Origin: Georgenia subflava
GTDB taxonomy: Bacteria > Actinomycetota > Actinomycetes > Actinomycetales > Actinomycetaceae
Direction: 5' to 3'
Assembly: GCF_009193155.1 (NCBI RefSeq)
Contig: NZ_VUKD01000004.1
Location: 496,001 to 560,000 of the forward strand
DNA: 64,000 nucleotides
In this document: piece by piece, positions 7,912 to 16,427 of the stretch
How positions within the stretch are numbered: position 1 is the first letter of the stretch
Layout: each line of letters begins with the position of its first letter
Program-made: the position numbers and the translations under genes
The notes under the pieces: generated by a model
Database searches by the model: none
What the model saw: only the letters and a program-made list of their open reading frames with translations
What the model was told of the DNA's origin: nothing

Positions 7912-8769
7912 CTAGCCGCGCCGGGTCACCGCCTCCCGGCGGGCCGCCAGCAGAGCGAGCCCGGCGAGGACGACGGCGGACCCGAGCACCCAGGTCAGGT
8001 GCACCCAGGTCGCACCCGTGGCTGCCCCGGTCCAGGCCTCGACGTCGCCGTCGGGCATGACCACCCGGTAGGCGAGCTGGCCGAAGTGGAACGTCGGCAG
8101 GAACTGCGCGACGTCCCGCAGGACCTGCGGCAGCTCGCCGAGCGGGACGAAGAACCCGGACGCGAAGGCGAGCGGCAGGAAGATCAGGTTGGCGATCACC
8201 GCCGCCGTGCGGGGTCGCGCCAGGAACGCGATCGCGAACCCGAGCGTGCTGAAGATCAGCAGACCGGCGACCATCGTCGCGCCGAGCGCGAGCCAGGACC
8301 CCGGCGGCAGGCTCACCCCGCCGGCGGTGGCCGCCAGGGCGAACATCACCGCCACGATCAGGACGGCGAGCAGCACCCCGTTCGCCACCTTGCCGACCAG
8401 GTGCACCCAGGTGGGGAACGGCGTCGCCCCCAGGGTGCGGGTCCACCCGCGACCGCGCTCCTTGGCGAGGTTGTCGCCGAAGGTGAAGATCGCGAGCGAG
8501 ACGACGCCGTAGGCGGACATCGACACCAGCATCGCCAGACCGACGCGGGTGCCGCCGTCGAGGACGGACGAGGCGTTGGGCAGGCCGAACATCGCGTAGA
8601 GCAGCACGGGAACCGCGATGGCGCCGACGGCGAAGTCCGCGGTGCGGAAGCTCGACCGGATCTCGGTCCACACGCTCACGGCGAGCAGACCCAGCCGGCC
8701 CCCGTTCGGCGTCGGCCGCCGACGTGGGGCGCTGCGGGTCGGGGCGGGTGTCGTGGCACGGACGCTCAT
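7912..8769 (-). CDS. ABC-2 type transporter permease
   Basis: 285-aa integral membrane subunit. After a 35-residue hydrophilic N-terminus there are about six hydrophobic segments (DFAVGAIAVPVLLYAMFG, VSMSAYGVVSLAIF, LLAVLIVAVMFALAA, MVAGLLIFSTLGFAIAF, ANLIFLPLAFASGFFVPLG, LGSAVVLAGLALLAA). The GFFVPLGELP motif is typical of ABC-2 exporters of the daunorubicin/YvfS type. The start overlaps the ATPase stop (TGATG), so translation is coupled. With the ATPase it probably forms an exporter controlled by the two-component system at 12.2-13.9 kb. Confidence 0.9.
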   Translation of the reverse strand: MSVRATTPAPTRSAPRRRPTPNGGRLGLLAVSVWTEIRSSFRTADFAVGAIAVPVLLYAMFGLPNASSVLDGGTRVGLAMLVSMSAYGVVSLAIFTFGDNLAKERGRGWTRTLGATPFPTWVHLVGKVANGVLLAVLIVAVMFALAATAGGVSLPPGSWLALGATMVAGLLIFSTLGFAIAFLARPRTAAVIANLIFLPLAFASGFFVPLGELPQVLRDVAQFLPTFHFGQLAYRVVMPDGDVEAWTGAATGATWVHLTWVLGSAVVLAGLALLAARREAVTRRG

Positions 8770-9491
8770 CAGTCGTCTCCTTCGTCGAAGGCGGAGGATC
8801 GCTCCGCGGTGAGGGCGAGGAAGACCTCCTCGAGGTCGTCGTCGCCTTGGTGTGTCAGCTCGTCCGCCGTGGTGTCGGCGACCAGCCGGCCGGCCGAGAC
8901 CACCAGCACCCGGTCCGCGACGGCCGCGGCCTCGGCGAGGTCGTGGGTGGCGAACAGGACCGTCGCGCCGTCCTCCACGCTGGCGCGCGCCTGGTCCCAG
9001 AAGGACCGGCGGGAGGCGACGTCCATCGCGGCGGTGGGCTCGTCCAGGAGCAGCACCTCCGGGGCGCCGACCAGGGCGAGGGCCAGCAGCAGACGCTGCC
9101 GCTCGCCGCCGGACAGGTTCGTCACCGTCCGGGCGGCGCGCTTGGTCAGCGACGTGCGGGCGAGCACGTCGTCGACCTCCAGCGCCTGGGGATAGCTGCG
9201 CCCGACGAGGCGGACCAGCTCACGCACGGTCACCTGCTCCGGCAGCCCGGCCGACTGCAGCATCGCGCCGACCCGGCCGCGCACCCGGCCGGGTGCGTGC
9301 CCGAGCACCTCGACCGTGCCCGCGGTGGGGCGGACCAGGCCGAGCAGCAGCTCGAAGGCGGTGGACTTGCCCGCGCCGTTGGGACCGAGCACGGCGACGA
9401 TCTCGCCGCGTTCGACCGCCAGGTCCAGCCCGTCCAGGGCCTCGACGCCGGGGTAGCTCTTGCGCACGCCGCGCATCTCAAGAACGGTCAT
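8769..9491 (-). CDS. ABC transporter ATP-binding protein
   Basis: 240-aa ABC ATPase: Walker A GPNGAGKS, signature LSGGERQR, Walker B VLLLDEPT, and H-loop ATHDLAEA. It belongs to the drug/bacitracin/lantibiotic-type exporter ATPases. Start ATG 9491 follows a GGAAGGAGAA RBS; much longer upstream frame is non-coding. It is the first gene of a two-gene operon with the permease. A 28-bp element about 77 bp upstream (9567-9594) recurs upstream of the sensor kinase gene, suggesting the operon is a target of that kinase/regulator pair. Confidence 0.92.
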   Translation of the reverse strand: MTVLEMRGVRKSYPGVEALDGLDLAVERGEIVAVLGPNGAGKSTAFELLLGLVRPTAGTVEVLGHAPGRVRGRVGAMLQSAGLPEQVTVRELVRLVGRSYPQALEVDDVLARTSLTKRAARTVTNLSGGERQRLLLALALVGAPEVLLLDEPTAAMDVASRRSFWDQARASVEDGATVLFATHDLAEAAAVADRVLVVSAGRLVADTTADELTHQGDDDLEEVFLALTAERSSAFDEGDD

Positions 9492-9566
9492 GATGGTTCT
9501 CCTTCCCGTCGACACCAACGCTAGGAATCGCGCGGTGACGGCGGATGTGCCGGTCGGCACCAGTTG

Positions 9567-9594
9567 GACCCATGACCAATGGCAGGTCCGTCGG
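9567..9594 (+). promoter_or_regulatory. Candidate operator, copy 1 of a 28-bp identical pair
   Basis: Begins GACCCATGACCAATGG and ends GGTCCGTCGG; all 28 bases recur at 12124-12151. Internal dyads: CCAT-GACCA-ATGG and GACC...GGTC. It lies upstream of the ABC-transporter operon, in inverted orientation relative to that gene, just above the expected -35 region. Confidence 0.65.
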
Positions 9595-9769
9595 CGCCGT
9601 CCGGACACGGGCCCCGCGACCCTCGTCGCGATTGCGACTGCCGGTCCGCGGTGGGAGACTCGCCGTGATCCGGGCGCCCCGACTGCTGGGCGCGGCGGAG
9701 TCTGCACATCTCCTGGCCGCCGAGGTCGTCGGTCGACGCCCGGCCGGCCCTTCGGGACCGTTCCATCAC

Positions 9770-9821
9770 GGGGTCGAGGACGACCCGGGAGACGAGGGGT
9801 CAAGGACGACCCCGGAGACGA
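9770..9821. repeat. 26-bp tandem duplication
   Basis: Two adjacent 26-bp units (9770-9795, 9796-9821), both beginning GGGGTC and containing AAGGACGAC or GAGGACGAC; they differ at two positions. Intergenic, about 110 bp upstream of the PQQ-type dehydrogenase. Confidence 0.85.
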
Positions 9822-9933
9822 CAACTGAACAGTCATCGCGGTGCGCACCCGAGCAACGCGATCGCTGTGCGCACGGCGCCTCGCGCCGAGCCGCACACGC
9901 ATGACACGCACCTGCAAGGTTCCGGAGGAACCG

Positions 9934-11991
9934 ATGCGCAGATCGACGATCGTGACGTCTTCTTCATTCACGCTCGCCCTCGTGGCGAGCGCACTCGTCC
10001 TGGGGCCCGCGCACTCCCAAGAGGCTCCGCCGCCCCCGCAAGAGTCGGTCCCGGCAGAGGACGACATGCCCGGCGACCGCCACTGGATCCGGCCCGAGGA
10101 CCTGCCGGCGCCGGTCAACGAGGGCGACCCGGAGGCGCCCGACTTCGAGAACAACCCCGTGCTGGTCGACGCACCGGCGGGGAGGATGCCGGATGTGCCC
10201 GATGGCTTCGAGGTCGAGGTGTTCGCCAGCGGCTTCACCCAGCCCCGCGTCATGCGGACCGCCCCGAACGGCGACATCTTCCTGGCGGAGAGCGGGACCG
10301 GACGCGTCCTGACCTTCGACGCCGACGCGGCCCTGCCGGCGGAGCCCGAGGTCTTTGCCGAGGGGCTGGACCGGCCCTTCGGTATCGCCTTCTACCCGGT
10401 CAGCGAACCGCGGTACGTCTACGTGGCGGCGGCCGACCGGGTCGTGCGTTACCCGTACGACGACGGCGACCGCGAGGCGACGGGCCCGGGCGAGGTCATC
10501 ATCTCGAACATCCCCACCGAGCGGCACTGGACGCGCGACCTGGCGGTATCCCCGGACGGGGAGCACCTCTTCGTCTCGATCGGCTCGGCCTCCAACGTCG
10601 CCGGTGCCATGTCGGAGACGCCGCCGGGAGGGATCGAGGCCTGGGAAGCGACGCACGGGCTCGGCGCCGCCTGGGACGACGAGACGAACCGGGCCGTCGT
10701 GCGCGTGTTCGACCCCGAGGGTCTGAACGTGCGCAACTATGCGACGGGCCTGCGCAACTGCTCCGGCATGACGATCCAGCCGGAGACCGACCAGCTCTGG
10801 TGCACGGTCAACGAGCGTGACCACCTCGGCGCCGACGTCGTGCCCGACATGCTGACCACCGTGGAGGGTGGGGCGTTCTACGGCTGGCCCTGGTACTACG
10901 CCGGGGGCTTCGAGGACCCGGCCCACGCCGGTGAGCGTCCGGACCTCGCGGACCAGGTCACCGCGCCCGACGTGCTGATCCAGGCGCACTCGTCCACCAT
11001 GCAGCTTCTCTTCTACGACGCTCAGGCGTTCCCGGCCGAGTACCACGGCGACGCGTTCGCCACGCTCCGCGGCTCCTGGAACCGCGAGCACAGGACCGGG
11101 TACAAGGTGGTCCGCGCCATCATGGAGGACGGTGTGGCCACCGGTGAGTACGTGGACTTCATGACCGGTTTCGTTCTGGACGCGGAAAGGGTCTGGGGCC
11201 GCCCCGTCGGCATCACGCTCACCCACGACGGCGCTCTGCTCGTCGGCGACGACGCCAACGGCACCATCTTCCGGGTCTCCGCGACCGAGCCGGAAGCACC
11301 GGAGGAGCCGCCGTACGGGTTCTTCCTCAACGATGCGTGGGACACCACGGCGAACCATGTGTTCATGTACGGCCGGTTCGCTGACGAGGTCCTCATCGGT
11401 GACTGGGACGGTGACGGCACGGACTCCATCACGGTCCGGCGCGGGAACACGTACTACGTCAACAACACTCTCGGCGGCGGGGAGGCCGAGCACGTGTTCG
11501 TCTACGGCCGCCCCGACGACACGGTCCTCGTGGGCGACTGGGACGGCGACGGCGTGGACACGCTCGCGGTTCGTCGCGGCGCCGAGTACCACGTGAAGAA
11601 CGACCTGGCGGGCGGTCCCGCCGACCAGGTGGTGGTCTACGGCCGCTCCGGCGACCAGGTGGTCGTGGGCGACTGGGACGGTGACGAGCTGGACACCTTC
11701 GCGGTGCGTCGTGGTGCGACGTACTTCGTCAAGAACACCATCGCCGCCGGTGAGGCCGACCAGGTCGTGGTCTACGGCCGGGCCGGTGACATCACCCTCG
11801 CCGGTGACTGGGACGGCGACGGCGACGACACCTTCGCGGTGCGTCGTGGTGCGACGTACTACGTGAAGAACACGATCGCTCCGGGAGAGGCGGACATCGT
11901 GCTCGTCTACGGCCGCGCCGGTGACGAGATCTACGTCGGTGACTGGAACGGTGACGGCGAGGACACCCTCGGCGTTCGCCGCGCACCCTGA
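9934..11991 (+). CDS. Secreted PQQ-type sugar dehydrogenase with five C-terminal repeats
   Basis: 685-aa exported protein. A signal peptide precedes a cut near AHSQEA. Residues about 85-460 form a six-bladed beta-propeller of the soluble aldose sugar dehydrogenase/glucose-sorbosone (PQQ) family (FASGFTQPRVMRTAPNGDIF, FPFGIAF-like LDRPFGIAFYP, NVRNYATGLRNCSGM, GAFYGWPWYYAGG, RPVGITLTHDGALLVGDD). Residues about 475-685 are five 45-residue repeats (YGR..D...GDWDGDG.DT..VRRG..Y.VKNT) with Ca-binding-like DxDGDG loops, probably a cell-surface or carbohydrate-binding region. ATG 9934 follows a strong GGAGGAA RBS. It is flanked by, but not obviously co-transcribed with, the ABC and two-component genes. 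Confidence 0.85.
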   Translation: MRRSTIVTSSSFTLALVASALVLGPAHSQEAPPPPQESVPAEDDMPGDRHWIRPEDLPAPVNEGDPEAPDFENNPVLVDAPAGRMPDVPDGFEVEVFASGFTQPRVMRTAPNGDIFLAESGTGRVLTFDADAALPAEPEVFAEGLDRPFGIAFYPVSEPRYVYVAAADRVVRYPYDDGDREATGPGEVIISNIPTERHWTRDLAVSPDGEHLFVSIGSASNVAGAMSETPPGGIEAWEATHGLGAAWDDETNRAVVRVFDPEGLNVRNYATGLRNCSGMTIQPETDQLWCTVNERDHLGADVVPDMLTTVEGGAFYGWPWYYAGGFEDPAHAGERPDLADQVTAPDVLIQAHSSTMQLLFYDAQAFPAEYHGDAFATLRGSWNREHRTGYKVVRAIMEDGVATGEYVDFMTGFVLDAERVWGRPVGITLTHDGALLVGDDANGTIFRVSATEPEAPEEPPYGFFLNDAWDTTANHVFMYGRFADEVLIGDWDGDGTDSITVRRGNTYYVNNTLGGGEAEHVFVYGRPDDTVLVGDWDGDGVDTLAVRRGAEYHVKNDLAGGPADQVVVYGRSGDQVVVGDWDGDELDTFAVRRGATYFVKNTIAAGEADQVVVYGRAGDITLAGDWDGDGDDTFAVRRGATYYVKNTIAPGEADIVLVYGRAGDEIYVGDWNGDGEDTLGVRRAP
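11359..11991 (+). repeat. 135-bp coding repeats (45-residue FG-GAP/VCBS-like units)
   Basis: Five in-frame units starting near 11359, 11494, 11629, 11764 and 11899, the last truncated. Each encodes a YGR motif, a GDWDGDG loop and VRRG..Y. Units 3-5 are most alike at the DNA level, implying recent duplication or gene conversion. Confidence 0.9.
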
Positions 11992-12004
11992 TCCGACATC
12001 CGAC

Positions 12005-12042
12005 GGTGCGGTGCCCGACCGGGAGGAGGCGGGCACCGCACC
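12005..12042 (+). terminator. Strong hairpin terminator after the PQQ-type dehydrogenase
   Basis: Perfect 13-bp arms GGTGCGGTGCCCG (12005-12017) and CGGGCACCGCACC (12030-12042) with a 12-nt loop, 14 bp past the stop codon. No U-tract follows. Confidence 0.75.
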
Positions 12043-12123
12043 ACCAGCAGAGCAGAACCGGCGGGGCTCGCGTCCGAGGGCGCGGGCCCCGCCGCGCTGC
12101 GCGCCTCCGCCAGCCGGCGCGTC

Positions 12124-12151
12124 GACCCATGACCAATGGCAGGTCCGTCGG
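12124..12151 (+). promoter_or_regulatory. Candidate operator, copy 2 of a 28-bp identical pair
   Basis: Same 28 bases as 9567-9594. It ends 26 bp before the sensor-kinase start and overlaps the place where the -35 should be; a TACAGT -10-like hexamer follows at 12166-12171, giving a leaderless or very short leader. This fits autoregulation by the encoded NarL-type regulator. Confidence 0.65.
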
Positions 12152-12177
12152 ACCCGGTGCGCTCGTACAGTTCAGGC

Positions 12178-13302
12178 ATGGCGAGTCGCGCGCAGGAGCG
12201 GCTGAGTGCCGGGGCGGGGCTGGCCGCCGTCCTGGTCGTCGGCCTCTCCGTCCTCCTCTACGGCGTCCCGGTCGGTGACTCCGCGGCCGCCGTCGCGCTG
12301 TGGTGGGTCGGGTTCGCCGTCTACGTGCTGACCTTCGCCGCCGACTCGGAGATCTTCGGCCTCCGCACGCCCTGGCCGGACGCCGTCACGGTCGCCGTCC
12401 TCACGGTCAGCGGCCTGACGCTCTGGCTGCTCGCCCCGCACCTGGGCTGGACGGCGCTCCTCTTCGTCGTCACCACTGCCGCTGCGGCGTACGTCCTCGT
12501 GCCCCGCGTGGTCGGCGCCCTCGTCGTGCTGCAGACGGTGGCGGTCGCGGTCGGTGGGGCGATGGCGGGCCTCACCACCGACAACGTCGTCTTCGCCACG
12601 CTCGCCTACCTCGCGTTCCAGGTCTTCGCCGCCCTGGTCGTGGTCGGCACCCGGCGCGAGGCGGAGGCCCGCGCCGCGCTCGCCGTCGCCCATGCCGACC
12701 TACGCGCGGCGACGGCCCTGCTGGCCACGTCCAGCCGCAACGACGAGCGGGTACGGATCGCCCGCGACCTGCACGACGTGGTCGGCCACCAGCTCACCGC
12801 GCTGGCCCTCGAGCTGGAGGTCGCCGCCCACCGCGCGACCGGCGACGGCGCGGAGCACGTCGCCCGGGCACGCGGGATCGCGAAGGACCTGCTCGCCGAC
12901 GTGCGCGCGACCGTCGGGGAGCTGCGCGACGCCCCCGCCGGCCTGGAACCAACGCTGCGCGGCATCGTCGAGCACGTCCCGGGTCTCGCCGTCGAGCTCG
13001 AGGTCGACGAGCGGCGGCCGCTCGACGACGCCGCCACGATCGCCGTCGTGCGCTGCGTCCAGGAGATCGTCACCAACACCGTCCGGCACGCCGGTGCCGC
13101 GCACCTGCAGGTGGCCGTGGTCTCCGACGACGACGGCCTGCGGCTACGGGCGCACGACGACGGCGTCGGCGTGCGCGCCGTCGAGCCCGGCAACGGTCTG
13201 ACCGGCATGGCGGAGCGGTTCGAGGAGCTCGGCGGCGAGCTGTCGCTCGACTCCGTCCCCGGCAGGGGCTTCACCGTGAGGGCGCGGGTGCCCGCGCGAT
13301 GA
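12178..13302 (+). CDS. Sensor histidine kinase (HisKA_3, NarL-type partner)
   Basis: 374-aa membrane kinase. The N-terminal part (about 12-155) has five or six hydrophobic segments with short loops and no extracytoplasmic domain, as in intramembrane-sensing kinases. The dimerisation/phosphoacceptor motif [16 protein letters not shown] has His199. A C-terminal HATPase region ([34 protein letters not shown]) follows. ATG 12178 is six bases after a TACAGT hexamer. It overlaps the response regulator by ATGA. The shared upstream operator points to the ABC operon at 7.9-9.5 kb as a target, similar in logic to LiaSR- or DesKR-type envelope systems. Confidence 0.92.
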   Translation: MASRAQERLSAGAGLAAVLVVGLSVLLYGVPVGDSAAAVALWWVGFAVYVLTFAADSEIFGLRTPWPDAVTVAVLTVSGLTLWLLAPHLGWTALLFVVTTAAAAYVLVPRVVGALVVLQTVAVAVGGAMAGLTTDNVVFATLAYLAFQVFAALVVVGTRREAEARAALAVAHADLRAATALLATSSRNDERVRIARDLHDVVGHQLTALALELEVAAHRATGDGAEHVARARGIAKDLLADVRATVGELRDAPAGLEPTLRGIVEHVPGLAVELEVDERRPLDDAATIAVVRCVQEIVTNTVRHAGAAHLQVAVVSDDDGLRLRAHDDGVGVRAVEPGNGLTGMAERFEELGGELSLDSVPGRGFTVRARVPAR

Positions 13303-13946
13303 GGGTGGCCATCGTCGACGACCAGACCCTGGTGCGCCAGGGCATCCGCAGTCTGCTCGCGCTCAGCGACGAGATCGAGGTGGTGGGGGAGGGCGAGGAC
13401 GGCGACGACGCCCTGCGGCTGCTCGCCGGCAACGATGTCGACGTGCTGCTGCTGGACCTGCGGATGCCGCGCCGGGACGGGATCGCCACTCTCGAGGCGC
13501 TCGCCGAGCGGGGGTCGAGCGTGCCGGTGCTGGTGCTGACCACCTTCGACGACGACGAGCTGGTCCTCGGTGCACTGCGGGCCGGCGCCAGGGGGTACCT
13601 GCTCAAGGACGTGACGCTCGAGCAGCTGGTCGGTGCGATCCGCACCCTGGCCGGCGGTGGCACGCTGCTCCAGCCTGGGCTGACGGAGCGGCTCTTTCGG
13701 GCGGTGTCGCAGAGGCCGGGCACGGTGACGGGGTTCGACCGGCCGGAGCCGCTCACCGCGCGCGAGCTCGATGTGCTGCGGCTCGCGGCGTCCGGGTACT
13801 CCAACGGCGAGATCGCCGCCGCCCTGCACCTGGCGCCCGGGACGGTGAAGAACCACCTCTCCAGCGTCTTCCTCAAACTCGGCGTGCGGGACCGCACGCG
13901 GGCGGTGCTGCGGGCGCTCGACCTCGGGATCCTCGAGGGGAGCTGA
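13299..13946 (+). CDS. Response regulator, NarL/FixJ (LuxR-HTH) family
   Basis: 215-aa two-domain regulator. The receiver domain (1-120) has acidic pocket D7/D8, phospho-acceptor D53 (LLLDLRMP), T81-type Thr (VLTTFDDD) and Lys (GYLLKD). The C-terminal LuxR HTH ([20 protein letters not shown]...[13 protein letters not shown]) spans about 150-210. The start overlaps the kinase stop (ATGA). Predicted to bind the 28-bp element in front of its own operon and of the ABC operon. Confidence 0.94.
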   Translation: MRVAIVDDQTLVRQGIRSLLALSDEIEVVGEGEDGDDALRLLAGNDVDVLLLDLRMPRRDGIATLEALAERGSSVPVLVLTTFDDDELVLGALRAGARGYLLKDVTLEQLVGAIRTLAGGGTLLQPGLTERLFRAVSQRPGTVTGFDRPEPLTARELDVLRLAASGYSNGEIAAALHLAPGTVKNHLSSVFLKLGVRDRTRAVLRALDLGILEGS

Positions 13947-13947
13947 C

Positions 13948-13978
13948 TGCTAGCTCGCTGTGTTGCCAGTTGCTAGCA
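13948..13978 (+). promoter_or_regulatory. Candidate toxin-antitoxin autoregulatory operator
   Basis: Two TGCTAGC elements (13948-13954 and 13971-13977) exactly 23 bp apart, directly before the antitoxin gene. The second is part of the palindrome TGCTAGCA and overlaps a TAGCAT -10-like hexamer 8 bp upstream of the ATG. This is the expected layout for RHH antitoxin/toxin-complex binding. Confidence 0.5.
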
Positions 13979-13987
13979 TTGTGCGAC

Positions 13988-14209
13988 ATGAGGACTTTAT
14001 ACCTGCGTAACGTGCCGGACGAGGTCCTCGCCCGGCTGGAGTCGCTGGCGAAGCGGGAGCAGATGTCCGTCTCCGCATTCGCGGTCCGCGAGCTCAGCGC
14101 CGCCAGTCGACGGGCCGACAACGCCCGTCTGCTCGCAGAGCTTCCGGTCCTCGAGCTGTCGACGACCGACGTGCTCGCAGCGATCGACGAGGGCCGAGCA
14201 GGGCGGTGA
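13988..14209 (+). CDS. vapB: RHH-type antitoxin (FitA/VapB-like)
   Basis: 73-aa antitoxin. The N-terminus [31 protein letters not shown] is a ribbon-helix-helix DNA-binding fold of the FitA/VapB class. The C-terminal tail ([23 protein letters not shown]) should wrap around and inhibit the PIN toxin. ATG 13988 was chosen because it starts the RHH strand. It overlaps the toxin start by GTGA. It lies 41 bp after the response regulator stop but has its own promoter-like repeats. Confidence 0.85.
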   Translation: MRTLYLRNVPDEVLARLESLAKREQMSVSAFAVRELSAASRRADNARLLAELPVLELSTTDVLAAIDEGRAGR

Positions 14210-14589
14210 TCGTTCTCGACTCCTCTGCAGCCATCAAGGCGCTCGCCGGTGACGACGACGCGCGGCACGCGATCCGGTCCGCGCCCGTCTTCGCCCCGCA
14301 CCTCATCGACACGGAGGTCACCAGCGCGCTGCGCGGCCTGGTCCTCGGGCGCAAGATCTCGGCAACCGAGGCGGAAGCCATGATGGACACCTGGCCCCGG
14401 CTCGGGGTGGTGCGGTTCGCGGCGCACCCGCTGATGCGGCGGATCTGGGAGCTGCGAGACAACCTCACGGCGTACGACGCCACGTACGTCGCCCTTGCCG
14501 AAGAGCTCGGCTGCCTGCTCCTCACGGCGGACGCGCGGATACCCGCAGCGCCCGGGGTGCGTTGCGCGGTCACCGTGCTGCGCGCGTAG
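14206..14589 (+). CDS. vapC: PIN-domain toxin (VapC-like ribonuclease)
   Basis: 127-aa PIN domain with the full acidic set: D5 (VLDSSA), E37 (IDTEV), D91 ([12 protein letters not shown]) and D109 (LTADARI). These coordinate Mg/Mn for RNA cleavage, commonly of tRNA or rRNA in VapC families. Start is GTG 14206, overlapping the antitoxin stop, so translation is coupled. All catalytic residues are present, so it should be active when free of antitoxin. Confidence 0.9.
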   Translation: MIVLDSSAAIKALAGDDDARHAIRSAPVFAPHLIDTEVTSALRGLVLGRKISATEAEAMMDTWPRLGVVRFAAHPLMRRIWELRDNLTAYDATYVALAEELGCLLLTADARIPAAPGVRCAVTVLRA

Positions 14590-14709
14590 GCGTCACGCTC
14601 CCGGCGCCGGTGGCCCGAGGCCAGCGGGAGTCCGGACGATCATGCCCGCGCAGTTGGTCGAGCTCGGGCCGCCTCGAGCGTCCGCGCCGTCCGCTCCTAC
14701 GCTGGTGGC

Positions 14710-15492
14710 ATGGCCCTGGGCAGCGCCACCACGGCAGCCACCGCTGAACCCGTCGAGGGTGGGCGGGGTCCTGGGGTGGCGGATGCCCGGGCATGGCCGC
14801 GGCGGGCGCTTCTCGGCGGCCTCCTCGGCAGTCTCACGCTGCCGGTCCTCCTGACCGCCGCGGGGCACGGCGGGCCGGTGCTCGTGGTCGGGTCGTTGGC
14901 GTACGTCGTCGGGGCCGCTCTCGTCGCGCTGTGCTGGCCGAGCCGGGCGCTGGGAGCAGCGAACCAGCTCACCCTGGCGCGGCTGGTGTTGACCTCGTGG
15001 GTCCTGGCAGCCCTGGCACCGGCCCACCACGACTCCTGGGCCGTGCCCGTCCAGCTCGGCATCGTGGTCGCCGGCGTCACCTGCCTGGTGCTCGACGGGA
15101 TCGACGGTCGGGTGGCGCGCGCCCGCGGCAGCGCCAGCGCCTTCGGTGCCCGATTCGACGTCGAGGTCGACGCCGCCCTCGTCCTCGTGCTCAGTGCGGC
15201 CGTCCCGCTGCTCGGGGTCGCGGGCTGGTGGGTGCTCGGAATCGGTATCGTCCGCTACGCCTACGTGGCGGCCTCGCTGCGCTGGCGGTGGCTGCGCGGC
15301 GCGGTGTTCCCGAGCACGGCACGCAAGGTCGTCGGAGTCTGCCAGGTGGTGGCGCTGCTCGTCGCCCTGCTGTGCCCGCTCCTGCCGGAGATGCCCGTCC
15401 GCGCGCCGAGCGTGATCCTCGGCCTCGCGCTCGCAGGCCTGTGCTGGTCGTTCGGCCGGGATGCCCGGTGGCAGCACGCCCGGAGGTTCTAG
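14710..15492 (+). CDS. CDP-alcohol phosphatidyltransferase family membrane protein
   Basis: 260-aa polytopic enzyme. It carries the complete family signature D129-x2-DG-x2-AR-x8-G-x3-D150-x3-D154 (LDGIDGRVARARG...GARFDVEVD). About six hydrophobic helices surround it, and a 30-residue soluble N-terminus precedes them. It should transfer a phosphatidyl or CDP-alcohol-derived group in phospholipid or polyol-phosphate synthesis; the acceptor cannot be assigned. The stop codon shares the bases CTAG with the stop of the convergent FkbM gene. Confidence 0.88.
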   Translation: MALGSATTAATAEPVEGGRGPGVADARAWPRRALLGGLLGSLTLPVLLTAAGHGGPVLVVGSLAYVVGAALVALCWPSRALGAANQLTLARLVLTSWVLAALAPAHHDSWAVPVQLGIVVAGVTCLVLDGIDGRVARARGSASAFGARFDVEVDAALVLVLSAAVPLLGVAGWWVLGIGIVRYAYVAASLRWRWLRGAVFPSTARKVVGVCQVVALLVALLCPLLPEMPVRAPSVILGLALAGLCWSFGRDARWQHARRF

Positions 15493-16292
15493 CCGCCGCG
15501 CCGGCCCGTCACCTCGACGAGGCGGTCGGCGCGCACGGCGTAGATGTCCCCGGAGCGCCCTCCCGGCGGCAGCGAGCGCAGCGCCGCCACGATCTCGCCG
15601 GTGTCCAGCCAGCCCGACGTCGTCCAGCGCAGGGTCTCCAGCCGGGAGCGCCGGAACCGGTAGTCCCCGAGCTCGGCCAGGCGCTCCACGCACGCCACGG
15701 CGCGCTCGACCACCACCGGGATGTACTCGAAGGACAGCGCCGCGAGCGGTCGGCTCAGGCCGGTGAGGACCGCGAGCTCGAGCCCCTCGACGTCGATCTT
15801 GCAGAACCGCGGCTCGCCGTGCCGGGCGATCAGCTCGTCCAGCGTGGTCACCGCTACGGTGACCTCCGCGTCCCAACGGGTCGAGGCGAACCGCCGGTCG
15901 GCGGCGACCTCACGCATCCACGACGGTGCGAGCGAGGAGACGGTGGGATGCCGGCTGCTGACGTGGAGGAGAGCCCGCCCCGCCTCCGCCCCGACTGCAC
16001 AGGCCTCGATCCGCACGCCCCGGTCGCGTCCGTAGAGCCACCTCAGCACCGTCACCAGCTCGGGCTGCGGCTCGACGGCCACCACCTTCGCCCCGATGCG
16101 GCGGAAGACCCGGACCCGGTTGCCCGCGTGCGAGCCGACGTCGAACGCGAGATCCCCGGGGTCGACGAACTGCCGGTAGAACGCCACCATCGGTCGCCGT
16201 CGCCACACGGTGGCGTAGGACTCCGCCGTGGACCTGGCAAGGCCGGCTAGCCGGACGATGGCCCACGCGCGAGTGCGGCGCCGCTCTGTCAC
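15489..16292 (-). CDS. FkbM-family SAM-dependent methyltransferase
   Basis: 267-aa methyltransferase. Motif I is DLAFDVGSHAGNRVRVFRRIG, followed by VVAVEPQPELVTVL, the FkbM hallmark FCKIDVEGLELAVLTGLS and LSFEYIPV. FkbM enzymes typically O-methylate sugars or polyketides. The start is uncertain: GTG 16292 begins MTERRRTRAW; an in-frame ATG at 16319 adds nine residues, and neither has a clear RBS. It is convergent with the phosphatidyltransferase gene, with a 4-bp overlap. Confidence 0.82.
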   Translation of the reverse strand: MTERRRTRAWAIVRLAGLARSTAESYATVWRRRPMVAFYRQFVDPGDLAFDVGSHAGNRVRVFRRIGAKVVAVEPQPELVTVLRWLYGRDRGVRIEACAVGAEAGRALLHVSSRHPTVSSLAPSWMREVAADRRFASTRWDAEVTVAVTTLDELIARHGEPRFCKIDVEGLELAVLTGLSRPLAALSFEYIPVVVERAVACVERLAELGDYRFRRSRLETLRWTTSGWLDTGEIVAALRSLPPGGRSGDIYAVRADRLVEVTGRRGG

Positions 16293-16427
16293 GGGCGCAT
16301 CGTGGCACAGGCCGGACATGGCTGGACGGTCATCCGAACAGCGGTCAAGCACCCTGAGCTGAACCTGGGAGTCGGGTCGAGGTGGGCGTGCTAGCGTGCC
16401 CGGCTTCGCAACGGGAGGAGTTCGATC

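Larger units (their letters stand above)
9492..9933. other. 442-bp divergent intergenic region
   Basis: Region between the ABC operon (leftward) and the PQQ-type dehydrogenase (rightward). It holds the shared 28-bp element (9567-9594), a TAGCGT-like -10 for the ABC operon about 20-30 bp before its start, a 26-bp tandem duplication (9770-9821), and two GTGCGCAC palindromes 26 bp apart (9841-9848, 9867-9874) that could be operator half-sites for the dehydrogenase. Open frames across it look non-coding. Confidence 0.6.
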
